Source: JAHJDR01 sp964609965 (GTDB lineage Bacteria > UBA10199 > JADGCS01). Taken from it: 64,000 nt of DNA. A model generated the notes under the pieces. The model searched no databases, was not told the DNA's origin, and saw only the letters and a program-made list of their open reading frames with translations. Shown here in pieces: positions 42,108 through 49,956 of this stretch. Made by a program: the position numbers and the translations under genes. The DNA lies in the NCBI GenBank assembly GCA_964609965.1, contig CAZSTS010000002.1:62001-126000 (forward strand). Direction: 5' to 3'. The number at the start of each line of letters is the position of its first letter. Position 1 is the first letter of the stretch.

Positions 42108-42136
42108 TTGAAAAGTGAACGAAAGTTCAATAGAAT
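42108..42136 (+). promoter_or_regulatory. lexA promoter with internal palindromic operator
   Basis: TTGAAA, 17-nt spacer, TAGAAT. The spacer contains TGAACGAAAGTTCA (42116-42129), a palindrome similar in kind to the GAAC-N4-GTTC LexA boxes. The -10 ends six bases before the ATG, so the mRNA should be leaderless. Confidence 0.65.
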
Positions 42137-42142
42137 AAATCC

Positions 42143-42721
42143 ATGTCCACATTAAACCTTCAAGAAATCAAAGCCCAGTTTTCAGCCTTTTTACAAGACC
42201 AAGGTCGCATGCCCAGCTACGCAGAGGTCTGTGACCTTTTTGGATACAAGTCCAAAAACGCGGCCTTTCGCTTGGTCCAAAAACTTTTGGACTTGGGTGT
42301 TTTGGCCAAAAGCGCAGGTGGCAAACTGGTGCCCAAAAATCTAAGTGGGCTACGTGTTCTTGGCTCCATTCAAGCCGGTTTTCCCACACCTGCCGAGGAG
42401 GACGTTCTCGATACCCTCTCTCTCGACGACTATCTTGTCAGCAAACCCCAAGCGAGTTTTCTGCTCAGGGTTTTTGGTGAATCCATGATCGATGAGGGGA
42501 TTCGCCCAGACGATCTTGTCATTATCGAGCGAGGACGCAATCCTAAAAATGGCGATATCGTCTTGGCTCAAATCGATAACGACTGGACACTCAAATTTTA
42601 CGAAAAGCGCCAAGGCAAAGTTCGCCTTGTTCCTGCCAATAAGAAATTCCCTATCCTTTATCCCAAACAAGAGCTTAAAGTGGCTGGTGTTGTGACTAGC
42701 GTAGTAAGAAAATACTTGTAA
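42143..42721 (+). CDS. lexA: LexA-like repressor
   Basis: 192 residues. An N-terminal winged helix (IKAQFSAFLQDQGRMPSYAE, FGYKSKNAAFRLVQKLLDLGVL), the self-cleavage pair Ala-Gly in SIQAGFP (78-79), and an S24 peptidase domain with nucleophile Ser114 in FGESMIDEGI and general base Lys151 in DWTLKFYEK. All residues needed for RecA-assisted self-cleavage are present. Slightly short compared with LexA (about 200). The palindrome in its promoter suggests autoregulation. It could be the SOS repressor or a prophage/plasmid relative, but no phage genes are near. Confidence 0.9.
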   Translation: MSTLNLQEIKAQFSAFLQDQGRMPSYAEVCDLFGYKSKNAAFRLVQKLLDLGVLAKSAGGKLVPKNLSGLRVLGSIQAGFPTPAEEDVLDTLSLDDYLVSKPQASFLLRVFGESMIDEGIRPDDLVIIERGRNPKNGDIVLAQIDNDWTLKFYEKRQGKVRLVPANKKFPILYPKQELKVAGVVTSVVRKYL

Positions 42722-42759
42722 TCGTGCCAATGTGCCTATCGACCAAAGAAAAACATGCT

Positions 42760-43044
42760 GTCATTCCTGCGGAGGCAGGAATCCAGTCTTAAAGAGGTTT
42801 CTTTTTGTCCCCGTCCTTTCAGACGGAAAAAAATAATTACAATTCTTGTTTATAGCACCATTTTTGAAGGCCAGCTTTGCTGGCGGACAAAAATGATGTT
42901 CATTAATTTCAATCGTATTATTTTTTAATCGTCTTCAAGGAGGGGACGGTTTTGTTTTGCCTTACGGCAAATTAGGTTTTTGTAGGGACAGGTCCCTGTG
43001 CCTGCCCTGTGCCATACGGTGCGGGGCCTGCCCGTTATAAAGCC
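42760..43044 (+). repeat. 285-bp direct repeat, left copy
   Basis: Identical base for base, as far as I can compare by eye, to 43983-44267. It consists of ATTCCTGCGG-AGGCAGGAAT words, the 141-nt structured element (42807-42947) and a GGGACAGGTCCC / GGGGCCTGCCC part. The flanks differ: left copy continues CCTGGCACTTCAGTCCCAGG, right copy CCAGGCGCTTTAGTGCCAGG. Confidence 0.9.
42807..42947. repeat. 141-nt structured element, copy 2
   Basis: The 5' arm GTCCCCGTCCTTTCAGACGG pairs with the 3' arm TTATTTTTTAATCGTCTTCA plus AGGAGGGGAC. Central hairpin GCCAGC-TTT-GCTGGC. Compared with copy 1, a G-C pair replaces A-T next to AGAC/GTCT, and the outer stem has changed on both sides. Confidence 0.75.
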
Positions 43045-43166
43045 TGGCACTTCAGTCCCAGGAAGGGTAGGATGCTCTTAAATTTTAAATAGTTATTATT
43101 CGAATGGTTGGTTGAGGTTTTTTTGGGAACATGTCATGAACTTGCTTTCTATTTTAGGATATATAT

Positions 43167-43958
43167 ATGAATGAGACTTATCGGCTAGCAGAACAGTATT
43201 TACAAAAAACTTGGAACAATCTTCCTTTGTGGTTTCCTATTATGGGAAGTCATGTAAGGCGTTTGGGTTTTTTGCGTGTGCTCATTGGTGCTCTTGGCAT
43301 GTATTTATCAATACCTGTTTTCATGTTAGTGCATACGTTTGTGATTGGCTTGATGGTGCGGTGGATAGTTTGTCCTTTCTTGGGTTTAGAAGATTTTTCT
43401 TCGAGAAATTATATTATTGTCGATCGCTATAAAGTCAAAGGCCTCTCTGCTATTGATAAGTTTAATTGTCTCTTTTGTGGTTGGGCGAATGGGATGTGTG
43501 TTTTGCTTAATGAGTTTGTTGATAAAATCAGTGAACAACCACAAAAGCTAGGGTTGTTTTATAAAACAGCCTTGTTCATTCTTTGCCTTGTTTTTACGAT
43601 TCCAGCTCTTGTGTTTCAAACAGCCTTTTATTTTATTTATAATTATATAATAGCAGAATCTTTACGATTGAAAAAAGTTTACTATAAAGAACTCATCGAA
43701 GAATATTTCACGGAAAATAAATATGCTTTAAAGCACGCTCCCTTAGCAAGAGGGTTTATTCGTTATCAAAAAGTCACATGGATGGCTTTGAGTCAGGCTT
43801 TGAGGCAAATTGAATCTGGTTGGTGCCCCATAAAGCATTTTGAAAGAATGGAATCCGTTGTTTATCCAGCCCACCACAAGCTTTTCTTTGAACCCCATCA
43901 AGTAGATCAGCTAAGACATTTTCTCACCCAGCATACATCGGTTTTGGAAAGAGAGTAG
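43167..43958 (+). CDS. Unrecognised membrane protein between two direct repeats
   Basis: 263 residues. Two or three hydrophobic segments near 37-70 (LIGALGMYLSIPVFMLVHTF) and one or two near 130-165. Between them a polar loop with FNCLFCGWANGMCVLLNEFVD containing three cysteines. The C-terminal half is soluble (RFIRYQK-like, YPAHHKLFFEPHQVDQLRHF). Not recognised, though the Cys-Trp loop looks conserved in character. AGGA precedes the ATG. Direct 285-bp repeats on both sides make it a candidate for gain, loss or amplification by recombination. Confidence 0.7.
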   Translation: MNETYRLAEQYLQKTWNNLPLWFPIMGSHVRRLGFLRVLIGALGMYLSIPVFMLVHTFVIGLMVRWIVCPFLGLEDFSSRNYIIVDRYKVKGLSAIDKFNCLFCGWANGMCVLLNEFVDKISEQPQKLGLFYKTALFILCLVFTIPALVFQTAFYFIYNYIIAESLRLKKVYYKELIEEYFTENKYALKHAPLARGFIRYQKVTWMALSQALRQIESGWCPIKHFERMESVVYPAHHKLFFEPHQVDQLRHFLTQHTSVLERE

Positions 43959-43982
43959 AGCAAATTCCAAAATATAAAACAG

Positions 43983-44267
43983 GTCATTCCTGCGGAGGCA
44001 GGAATCCAGTCTTAAAGAGGTTTCTTTTTGTCCCCGTCCTTTCAGACGGAAAAAAATAATTACAATTCTTGTTTATAGCACCATTTTTGAAGGCCAGCTT
44101 TGCTGGCGGACAAAAATGATGTTCATTAATTTCAATCGTATTATTTTTTAATCGTCTTCAAGGAGGGGACGGTTTTGTTTTGCCTTACGGCAAATTAGGT
44201 TTTTGTAGGGACAGGTCCCTGTGCCTGCCCTGTGCCATACGGTGCGGGGCCTGCCCGTTATAAAGCC
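43983..44267 (+). repeat. 285-bp direct repeat, right copy
   Basis: Second copy of 42760-43044, 1223 bp away. Includes the third copy of the structured element. The start is 24 nt after the stop codon of the enclosed membrane-protein gene. Confidence 0.9.
44030..44170. repeat. 141-nt structured element, copy 3
   Basis: Identical to copy 2, within the right 285-bp repeat. Confidence 0.75.
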
Positions 44268-44327
44268 AGGCGCTTTAGTGCCAGGAATGAGTAGAGGTTT
44301 TTGTGCTTTGATTCAGGTGTCAATGTC

Positions 44328-44591
44328 TCACAAATACTTCACAATGTTTTCTTCTAAAATAGCGCGGATGAGTTTTTGGTATTTTGTTTTATGTTTTTTT
44401 GCTGCTTTTTTGAGAATGTTAATGAGATCAGTAGAAAGTCTAATAGATACGGGGCGGTCTTGTTTTACGAGTCTGAAATTGACGGGGATAACGTCGCCTG
44501 ATTCAATAAGATCACCAAAATCGGTATTGTCAAAATACTCAATGTATTCTTCTTCTGTCATTATTTTATTTTTTTCTAATTTCTTTTTCAT
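44328..44591 (-). CDS. brnA: BrnA-like/CopG-type antitoxin, second pair
   Basis: 87 residues. An acidic centre (FDNTDFGDLIESGDVIPVNF) and a C-terminal ribbon-helix-helix (RPVSIRLSTDLINILKKAAKKHKTKYQKLIRAIL). This fits BrnA/CopG antitoxins. It starts inside the upstream toxin gene (26-nt overlap), the standard order brnT-brnA. It differs strongly from the BrnA at 3696, so the two pairs are not a recent duplication. Confidence 0.78.
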   Translation of the reverse strand: MKKKLEKNKIMTEEEYIEYFDNTDFGDLIESGDVIPVNFRLVKQDRPVSIRLSTDLINILKKAAKKHKTKYQKLIRAILEENIVKYL

Positions 44592-44889
44592 AATTCAATC
44601 TTTCTTTTTTGTTCATTGACCGAGAAGAAATAGGCCTAATTAACACATTGTTGTCTTTGTTTCTTAGGGTAAAGCCAACATTTAGTAATTTGCCATTGTT
44701 TGTTTTTCCGAGAGCAAAGTAACGATTTTCTATTTGGCTATGTTTGTAATCAAAATACATTACATAGGTATTAGAAAAAAGCTGCTCTGTTTCTTCAGGA
44801 GTAACGCTGTGTTTTATTAAACTCTTATCAATGTTTCCGTTATCCCAATCAAAACCACTAAAATTTATACTAGATTTAGAATACCACAT
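44566..44889 (-). CDS. brnT: BrnT-like toxin, second pair
   Basis: 107 residues. FSGFDWDNGNIDKSLIKHSVTPEETEQLFSN is the BrnT opening (FDWD..N..K...H.V...E.EE.F), followed by RYFALGKTNNGKLLNVGFTLRNKDNNVLIRPISSRSMNKKERLNYE, the family's core strands and Arg-rich end. This is a predicted ribonuclease toxin. GAGG lies before the ATG at 44889, and TTGTATATAC/TTGTATTTAC repeats lie upstream as probable operator. Confidence 0.83.
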   Translation of the reverse strand: MWYSKSSINFSGFDWDNGNIDKSLIKHSVTPEETEQLFSNTYVMYFDYKHSQIENRYFALGKTNNGKLLNVGFTLRNKDNNVLIRPISSRSMNKKERLNYEKEIRKK

Positions 44890-45239
44890 AACGCCTCAAA
44901 AGTAAATACAAAGGTATATACAAATAACACTCTCTGTTTTCTATTAATTGATATACGCACAGACTGTGCCAAGCTGTGGCGGCGAGGAGATATGAGATAG
45001 CTTCAATAATTACATGAGATTAACAGGGATGGTTTTTTTTGTCCCAGTCCCAAATCAGTCTCGCCAGTCTCATTTTTGGGATTTTCTTGATTCAGGCTAG
45101 ATTTTGTTAGCAACTTTTTCATATCGCAGGCGAAGATTTATCTATAGGGCAGGTTACAGGATTCAAGCTACAAGCTACTAGATGCTAGATGCCAGATATA
45201 AGTCACTAGGCACGAAGCACGTATTACGGGGTATATACT
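44890..45239. other. 350-bp gene-free region
   Basis: Holds the brnT operator, an AGTCCC-word block with TCCCAGTCCCAAATCAGTCT (45041-45082) and a long mixed micro-repeat (45145-45225) with TTACAGGATTCAAGCTACAA, CTAGATGCTAGATGCC and GGCACGAAGCACG words. No gene is visible. Confidence 0.65.
44902..44923 (-). promoter_or_regulatory. Direct-repeat operator before second brnT
   Basis: Minus strand TTGTATATAC-CT-TTGTATTTAC, 12-bp period. The half-site GTATTTAC is the same as in the palindrome before the first brnT (3425-3445). Confidence 0.5.
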
Positions 45240-46256
45240 ATGGTCACGGCTATTCCACGCTTGGTAACAACAGCGTATTGTGAAGCAGCGACACTCGCGC
45301 GGTTTTCTGAGAGTGATTTACACTCTGCAATAGATACGTGTGATGACCTCTCTTCTTATTTGTGTTTACCAGAAGCCTGGCAGGCCTATCATGCGCGCTT
45401 CATAGCAAAAGGAAGTGGGCCAGTTAGACCTGGTGTCTTGTGTAACTTAGAAGGTCGTCCAAATCAGGGTATTGGTGCCACAACAAGAGGGGCTCTGCCA
45501 CAAGAATTTTCATTGCATCCTAAGGATGTGGATACTTCTGGTTCTTTAGCGGTTTTAGCTTTGATGACTTCGTGTCAGGTCGGTGTTTATGCGAATGCTC
45601 ATAGTTCTCTCGTGCAAGAGGGATCTCTTCCTGTTACAGTTCCTTCACATCTTTCAAATCCATCAGAACCTGCATTCTTTAGAGTTCCAGGAGATGAAGG
45701 TCGGTCTGCATTTAGACATTTTGAACCTGCAGGACAAAGAACTTTCTTAGATAATCTATACAATCTTGAATTTGTAGCCTACTTAAACACACCTATTACA
45801 GAAGATCTTCCTTTAAGAAAAGCTCTTGTTCGTAAACTTCATAAGGCTGGGATTCACTTTATGGGCCAGTTGTTAACCTCAACCAAAGCTGAGTTGGGTA
45901 GATGTCACATTGGAAAAACAGGCATAGAACAATTAGAAGCGTTTCTAGAGGCTTCTCCATATGGAATGCCATTGGGGATGAGGTTTCTTTTTTGGGAACC
46001 TCCTGTTTTTGAAGAAGAGTTTGCTGAATTTTTCCAACAACAAATCTCTTTTGAAATTATTCCCAAAAAAAGTCTTGTGGATAAGTTAAGACGAGCAAGG
46101 ATTTTTACTGTAGCCCAGTTAGTCACAGCAACGGAAAGAAATTTACGTCTAAGTGGCCTTGGTCAACAAAGTATCAATCGCCTGAAGTCCTTTCTTGCTC
46201 CCTATGGTCTTGCACTTAATATGAAAATTCCATGGTTGCCTGGTCATAGGGCGTAG
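45240..46256 (+). CDS. Orphan protein with two RpoA-CTD-like modules
   Basis: 338 residues. No family is known for the first 190 residues (several Pro/Gly, no signal peptide). The C-terminal 150 residues hold two repeats: LRKALVRKLHKAGIHFMGQL with LTSTKAELGRCHIGKTGIEQLEAFL (about 198-245) and KKSLVDKLRRARIFTVAQLV with TATERNLRLSGLGQQSINRLKSFLAPYGL (about 280-332). They match the helix-hairpin-helix of RNA polymerase alpha C-terminal domains (L..AGI.T..LL..TE..L....LG.KS...I...L). This suggests DNA binding or contact with polymerase factors, but it is not rpoA. Single gene with no clear ribosome site. Confidence 0.75.
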   Translation: MVTAIPRLVTTAYCEAATLARFSESDLHSAIDTCDDLSSYLCLPEAWQAYHARFIAKGSGPVRPGVLCNLEGRPNQGIGATTRGALPQEFSLHPKDVDTSGSLAVLALMTSCQVGVYANAHSSLVQEGSLPVTVPSHLSNPSEPAFFRVPGDEGRSAFRHFEPAGQRTFLDNLYNLEFVAYLNTPITEDLPLRKALVRKLHKAGIHFMGQLLTSTKAELGRCHIGKTGIEQLEAFLEASPYGMPLGMRFLFWEPPVFEEEFAEFFQQQISFEIIPKKSLVDKLRRARIFTVAQLVTATERNLRLSGLGQQSINRLKSFLAPYGLALNMKIPWLPGHRA

Positions 46257-46350
46257 CAAACCCAAATAAATTCCTTGGATTTATCTTAAATCTGTGAATA
46301 ATGTACGTTCACAAAGGGTGTACTAATAATATGTTACTAAAGGAGTGTCC

Positions 46351-48315
46351 ATGTCTGAAAAAAAAGGTCTACCGGCAAATGCATTTACAGAAATTCCAGA
46401 AGGTCAAGAATATCAACCTTATGTTTCCAAACAAGAATCTCTAACAGAGTTTAGTATCAAAGCCCTGATTGTGGGTTCGTTATTTGGGATTGTTTTTGGT
46501 GCGGCTAATGCCTATCTTGGTCTCAAGGTTGGCCTCACAGTTTCAACATCTATTCCCATTGCTGTAATGACAGTAGCTCTTTTTCGAGCCATGCAAAAAG
46601 TGATTGGTAAGGCTACCATTCTAGAAACAAATATGTCGCAGACAATCGGATCTGCAAGCTCCTCTTTGGCGGCAGGAATTATTTTCACCATCCCAGCTTT
46701 GTTTTTGTGGAACTTAAATCCCCCGCTCCTCCAGCTGACTGCACTAGCTCTTTGCGGTGGTCTTTTGGGTGTTTTGGCTATGATTCCTTTGCGCCGTTTA
46801 TTGATGAAGGGTGAGCATGGCAAACTCCCTTATCCCGAAGGTACGGCTTGTGCCGAAATCCTCGTAGCGAGTGAAGTGGGGGGGTCAAAGGCTTCGCGTG
46901 TTTTTGCTGGGCTAGGAATTGGTCTGGTTTATACTTTTTTGCTTTCGGGTCTGCATCTTTGGAAGAAAAAAATATGGGTTAATATTCCAGGTATTTCTAA
47001 AGGGATGTTTAGTCTTTCCATGACGCCTGCTTTGCTCGGCGTAGGATATATTATTGGGATTCGCATTGCTGGATTTATGCTGGCTGGTAGTTTGCTTTCG
47101 TGGGTTGTCATTATTCCCCTGATGAACAAATTTGGATTTAGTGCTGACCTTCCTTTCTTTCCTGAAAAAATCAATCTCATCAAAGACATGGCGCCAAAAG
47201 AAATATGGACTAATTATATAAGATACATTGGTGCTGGGGCTGTGGCCGCTGGTGGAATTATAACGATTTTTCGTTCTTTTCCTACGATTATTAAATCTTT
47301 TGCTATAGGTGTGAAAGAAATCAAGCATGTCTTTAATAAAAAGCTTAAACTAGAAAAAGTCTTTAGAACAGATAAAGATATTCCTCTTCACTATGCTTTA
47401 GTTATTGTATTATTGGTTGTTGTGGCAATTATCGTTCTGCCTTTGATTTTAGGATCACACACAACTTTGGCTATTCGCATAGTGTCTGCCATCTGTATTG
47501 CGATTTGTGCTTTCTTTTTTGTCACCGTGTCTTCTCGTATTGTAGGTTTGGTTGGTGTCTCAACGAATCCCACGTCAGGCATGACTATTGCCACCTTGAT
47601 TCTTACAAGCACAGCGTTTTATTTTCTGGGTTGGACAGATATCTATGGTAAGGCCACGGCCCTAACAGTGGGGACCATAGTTTGTATTGCTTCTTCGATA
47701 GCGGGTGATGCGTCACAAGATTTAAAGACAGGTTATCTGCTTGGTGCGACTCCGTTTAAGCAACAGATTGGAGAGCTTGTTGGTGTTCTGACTGCGGCTG
47801 TTTTTGTGTGCTTGTCTGTGATGGTTCTTCATAAAGCCTATGGGTTTGGCACTCCTGAATTGCCCGCCCCTCAAGCTACTCTCATGAAGATTGTTATCGA
47901 AGGTGTTCTTTCGGCGAACATTCCTTGGGAATTGGTCATGATTGGTGTTGTTTGTGCTGTGATTGCTGAGCTCATGGGTGTTCCCTCCTTGCCTTTTGCC
48001 GTAGGGATGTACTTGCCTATTTACATCAATGGAACCATTTTTGCTGGAGGTTTGATCAGGTATTTTGTTGAAAAGTTTTGCAAGAACAAAAAACAGTTAG
48101 AAGAAAAACGTGAATGCGGTGTTCTTTATTGTTCGGGCTTGGTAGCAGGCGAAGGTCTTGTAGGTGTGGGCATTGCTTTTTGGGCAGGGCTTTATGGAAA
48201 ACCCAAAGGCATTGGCATGGAATGGTTGGGCGAATGGACAATGCTCTTTTCGCTCTTAATGTTTGGCGCACTCATTTGGACGGTTTTTAGAGCAACGAAG
48301 GTTGCTGCTAAGTGA
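46351..48315 (+). CDS. OPT-family oligopeptide transporter
   Basis: 654 residues, about 16 hydrophobic segments. LTEFSIKALIVGSLFGIVFG, ANAYLGLKVGLTVSTSIPIAV and KLPYPEGTACAEILVA are the OPT family's conserved blocks (NAYLGL.VG.T.S.SIP; LPYPEG.A.A..L). It should import small peptides or metal-chelate complexes with protons. The ATG at 46351 has AAGGAG five bases upstream; the GTG at 46345 is too close to that site. With the MFS/POT gene that follows convergently it points to peptide use. Confidence 0.92.
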   Translation: MSEKKGLPANAFTEIPEGQEYQPYVSKQESLTEFSIKALIVGSLFGIVFGAANAYLGLKVGLTVSTSIPIAVMTVALFRAMQKVIGKATILETNMSQTIGSASSSLAAGIIFTIPALFLWNLNPPLLQLTALALCGGLLGVLAMIPLRRLLMKGEHGKLPYPEGTACAEILVASEVGGSKASRVFAGLGIGLVYTFLLSGLHLWKKKIWVNIPGISKGMFSLSMTPALLGVGYIIGIRIAGFMLAGSLLSWVVIIPLMNKFGFSADLPFFPEKINLIKDMAPKEIWTNYIRYIGAGAVAAGGIITIFRSFPTIIKSFAIGVKEIKHVFNKKLKLEKVFRTDKDIPLHYALVIVLLVVVAIIVLPLILGSHTTLAIRIVSAICIAICAFFFVTVSSRIVGLVGVSTNPTSGMTIATLILTSTAFYFLGWTDIYGKATALTVGTIVCIASSIAGDASQDLKTGYLLGATPFKQQIGELVGVLTAAVFVCLSVMVLHKAYGFGTPELPAPQATLMKIVIEGVLSANIPWELVMIGVVCAVIAELMGVPSLPFAVGMYLPIYINGTIFAGGLIRYFVEKFCKNKKQLEEKRECGVLYCSGLVAGEGLVGVGIAFWAGLYGKPKGIGMEWLGEWTMLFSLLMFGALIWTVFRATKVAAK

Positions 48316-48388
48316 TGAGTAATGAGTGATGAGCAATGAGAAGGAATCTTTCTCATCACTCATCACTCCCTTCTCATTACTTATTCAC
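48314..48388. repeat. Self-complementary GATGAGTAATGAG micro-repeat between convergent genes
   Basis: GATGAGTAATGAGTGATGAG on the left pairs with CTCATCACTCATCACTCCCT on the right. The stem lies between the convergent OPT and MFS stops and could act as a two-way terminator. Confidence 0.7.
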
Positions 48389-49747
48389 AGCACTGTCTTT
48401 AGACAAAGTCCATTTACGACAAATAATCAGAACAATCGGTGTGATGCAGGCAATGAGTGTGTAAATGAGCCACATGGTGCTACTGTCTTTAGGTCCTTCT
48501 TCTGGAATAAAGCGCGCAATCATGGAGCCAGAATACAGACCTGTTGTGAACTTGGCTAAGAACCAAGGGATACCAGCCAGTCCCATGTAAGCGCCTACCT
48601 TTCCTGCTGGGGCAATGTGGGCCACGTACTCCAAAAATCTTGATGACCACATGGCTTCACCAAATGAAAAGAGTGTGATGTAAGTAAGAAGCGCCCATAG
48701 AACAGGACCGGGAACGAGCAAGAATCCTGTCAGAGCTGTAACAGCTGTTCCCATGATCATCATATCAATGATCTTCATGCGTCTCGTATAAATAGCAAAG
48801 AGCGGCACAAAGATCACAATGATGAGAGGATTTAATCCTGCAATCCATTCAAATTTATCACTCACACCTGCAGGAAAACAACGGAACACATAATCAGGGA
48901 TTGTTAGCCACTGGTGAGCAAAAATAGTTCTGACTGGGAGTAAGATAAAAATAAAGAACATGAACCGAGGGTCAAAGAAGGGAAGTTCTTTAATTCTAGT
49001 CATAAGAGGTTTTTTATCAGCTTTAGCTTCTTGGGCTGGAGCTTCTACTGTCCTTTGAGTTTGCTCTACCTTTTTTGTGAAAAGGGTGATGATCATGAGT
49101 AGCATCAAACCTGTGACAGCTGTGCACATCCAAAAGACTCCATCAATACCCCAACCAAGTCCGATGATTTTTGTGAAACTTAAGTTAAGAAAAACTTCAT
49201 CAGTACGGATGAATGGAGAAATAAAATGTTCAGCCACAATACCAAGGTTCATGATAGCGTAGAGGAAACCATAACCAATGGTAGCTGTTCTAGGATCTGT
49301 ATATTCTTTCACTCCAGCATACATGGCTGGTTGGAGGACACCTTGTCCTAAGGCTAAAAGAAGTAGCCCTGACCAAGACATGATGCTGGCACCTGTAACT
49401 CCCAAACCAAGGGCAGGGGCTAGTGTGAGTAGAGCTCGTCCAATTCCCATAACACCAATACACCAGGTGAGCGCTCGCCTTACTCCGAGTTTATCAGAAA
49501 CAAAACCACCGCCAAACATAAACAATGTTACTAGGCCTGTGAACATGGATACAGAAAATCCTGTGACTTGCTCGGTCATGCCAACGCGTGTGCCTAGGAA
49601 TCTGGTGAGAAGGACAAGTATGCCAAAATAGGCAATACCATCTAAAAAGTTAACAGCATTAACTAATTTATAACCGCGTGAGGCGTAGAAGAGGAGTTTT
49701 AGATTTTCCATTACGGTTAGGTCTTTTTTCTGAGTGTCTGTTGTCAT
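48377..49747 (-). CDS. MFS transporter, POT-like
   Basis: 456 residues from the ATG at 49747 (AAAGGAG seven bases upstream; the longer frame is intergenic repeat). Twelve membrane helices with a central polar loop (KKVEQTQRTVEAPAQEAKAD). It has FLDGIAYFGILVLLTRFL in helix 1 (POT family E/YF.R-like), FMFGGGFVSDKLGVRRAL between helices 2 and 3, and LALGQGVLQPAMYAGVKEYTD, which resembles the POT/PTR motif G.G..KP......DQ. Likely substrate: di- or tripeptides, or another small solute. Its convergent neighbour is the OPT transporter. Confidence 0.85.
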   Translation of the reverse strand: MTTDTQKKDLTVMENLKLLFYASRGYKLVNAVNFLDGIAYFGILVLLTRFLGTRVGMTEQVTGFSVSMFTGLVTLFMFGGGFVSDKLGVRRALTWCIGVMGIGRALLTLAPALGLGVTGASIMSWSGLLLLALGQGVLQPAMYAGVKEYTDPRTATIGYGFLYAIMNLGIVAEHFISPFIRTDEVFLNLSFTKIIGLGWGIDGVFWMCTAVTGLMLLMIITLFTKKVEQTQRTVEAPAQEAKADKKPLMTRIKELPFFDPRFMFFIFILLPVRTIFAHQWLTIPDYVFRCFPAGVSDKFEWIAGLNPLIIVIFVPLFAIYTRRMKIIDMMIMGTAVTALTGFLLVPGPVLWALLTYITLFSFGEAMWSSRFLEYVAHIAPAGKVGAYMGLAGIPWFLAKFTTGLYSGSMIARFIPEEGPKDSSTMWLIYTLIACITPIVLIICRKWTLSKDSAVNK

Positions 49748-49876
49748 GATTTCTCCTTTTATTCGTGGATAGTGGGTCGTGGATGGGTGGATCGTGTTGC
49801 GCTCATTCTGTTTTCGAATTCGGGAGTTTATGACATTTATCAGGATATCGTGCAAGAAGTTCGTTTTGGAAGGCTC

Positions 49877-49947
49877 CAACGCACCTATGCACCTACGCTC
49901 CTACGTCAAGATTTTTGGCTTTACGCTGTACACTGTACGTTGTACTC
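49877..49947. repeat. CGCACCTATGCACCTACG micro-repeat and GTACACTGTACGTTGTAC run
   Basis: CAACGCACCTATGCACCTAC then CTCCTACG; further on GTACACTGTACGTTGTACTC. Together they fill the spacer before hemN and may supply its -10 box. Confidence 0.65.
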
Positions 49948-49956
49948 TAGACGCCA

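Noticed and set aside
44221..44619. 132-residue plus-strand frame over the second brnA
   Set aside because: It begins in the 285-bp repeat and is opposite to a clear antitoxin gene.
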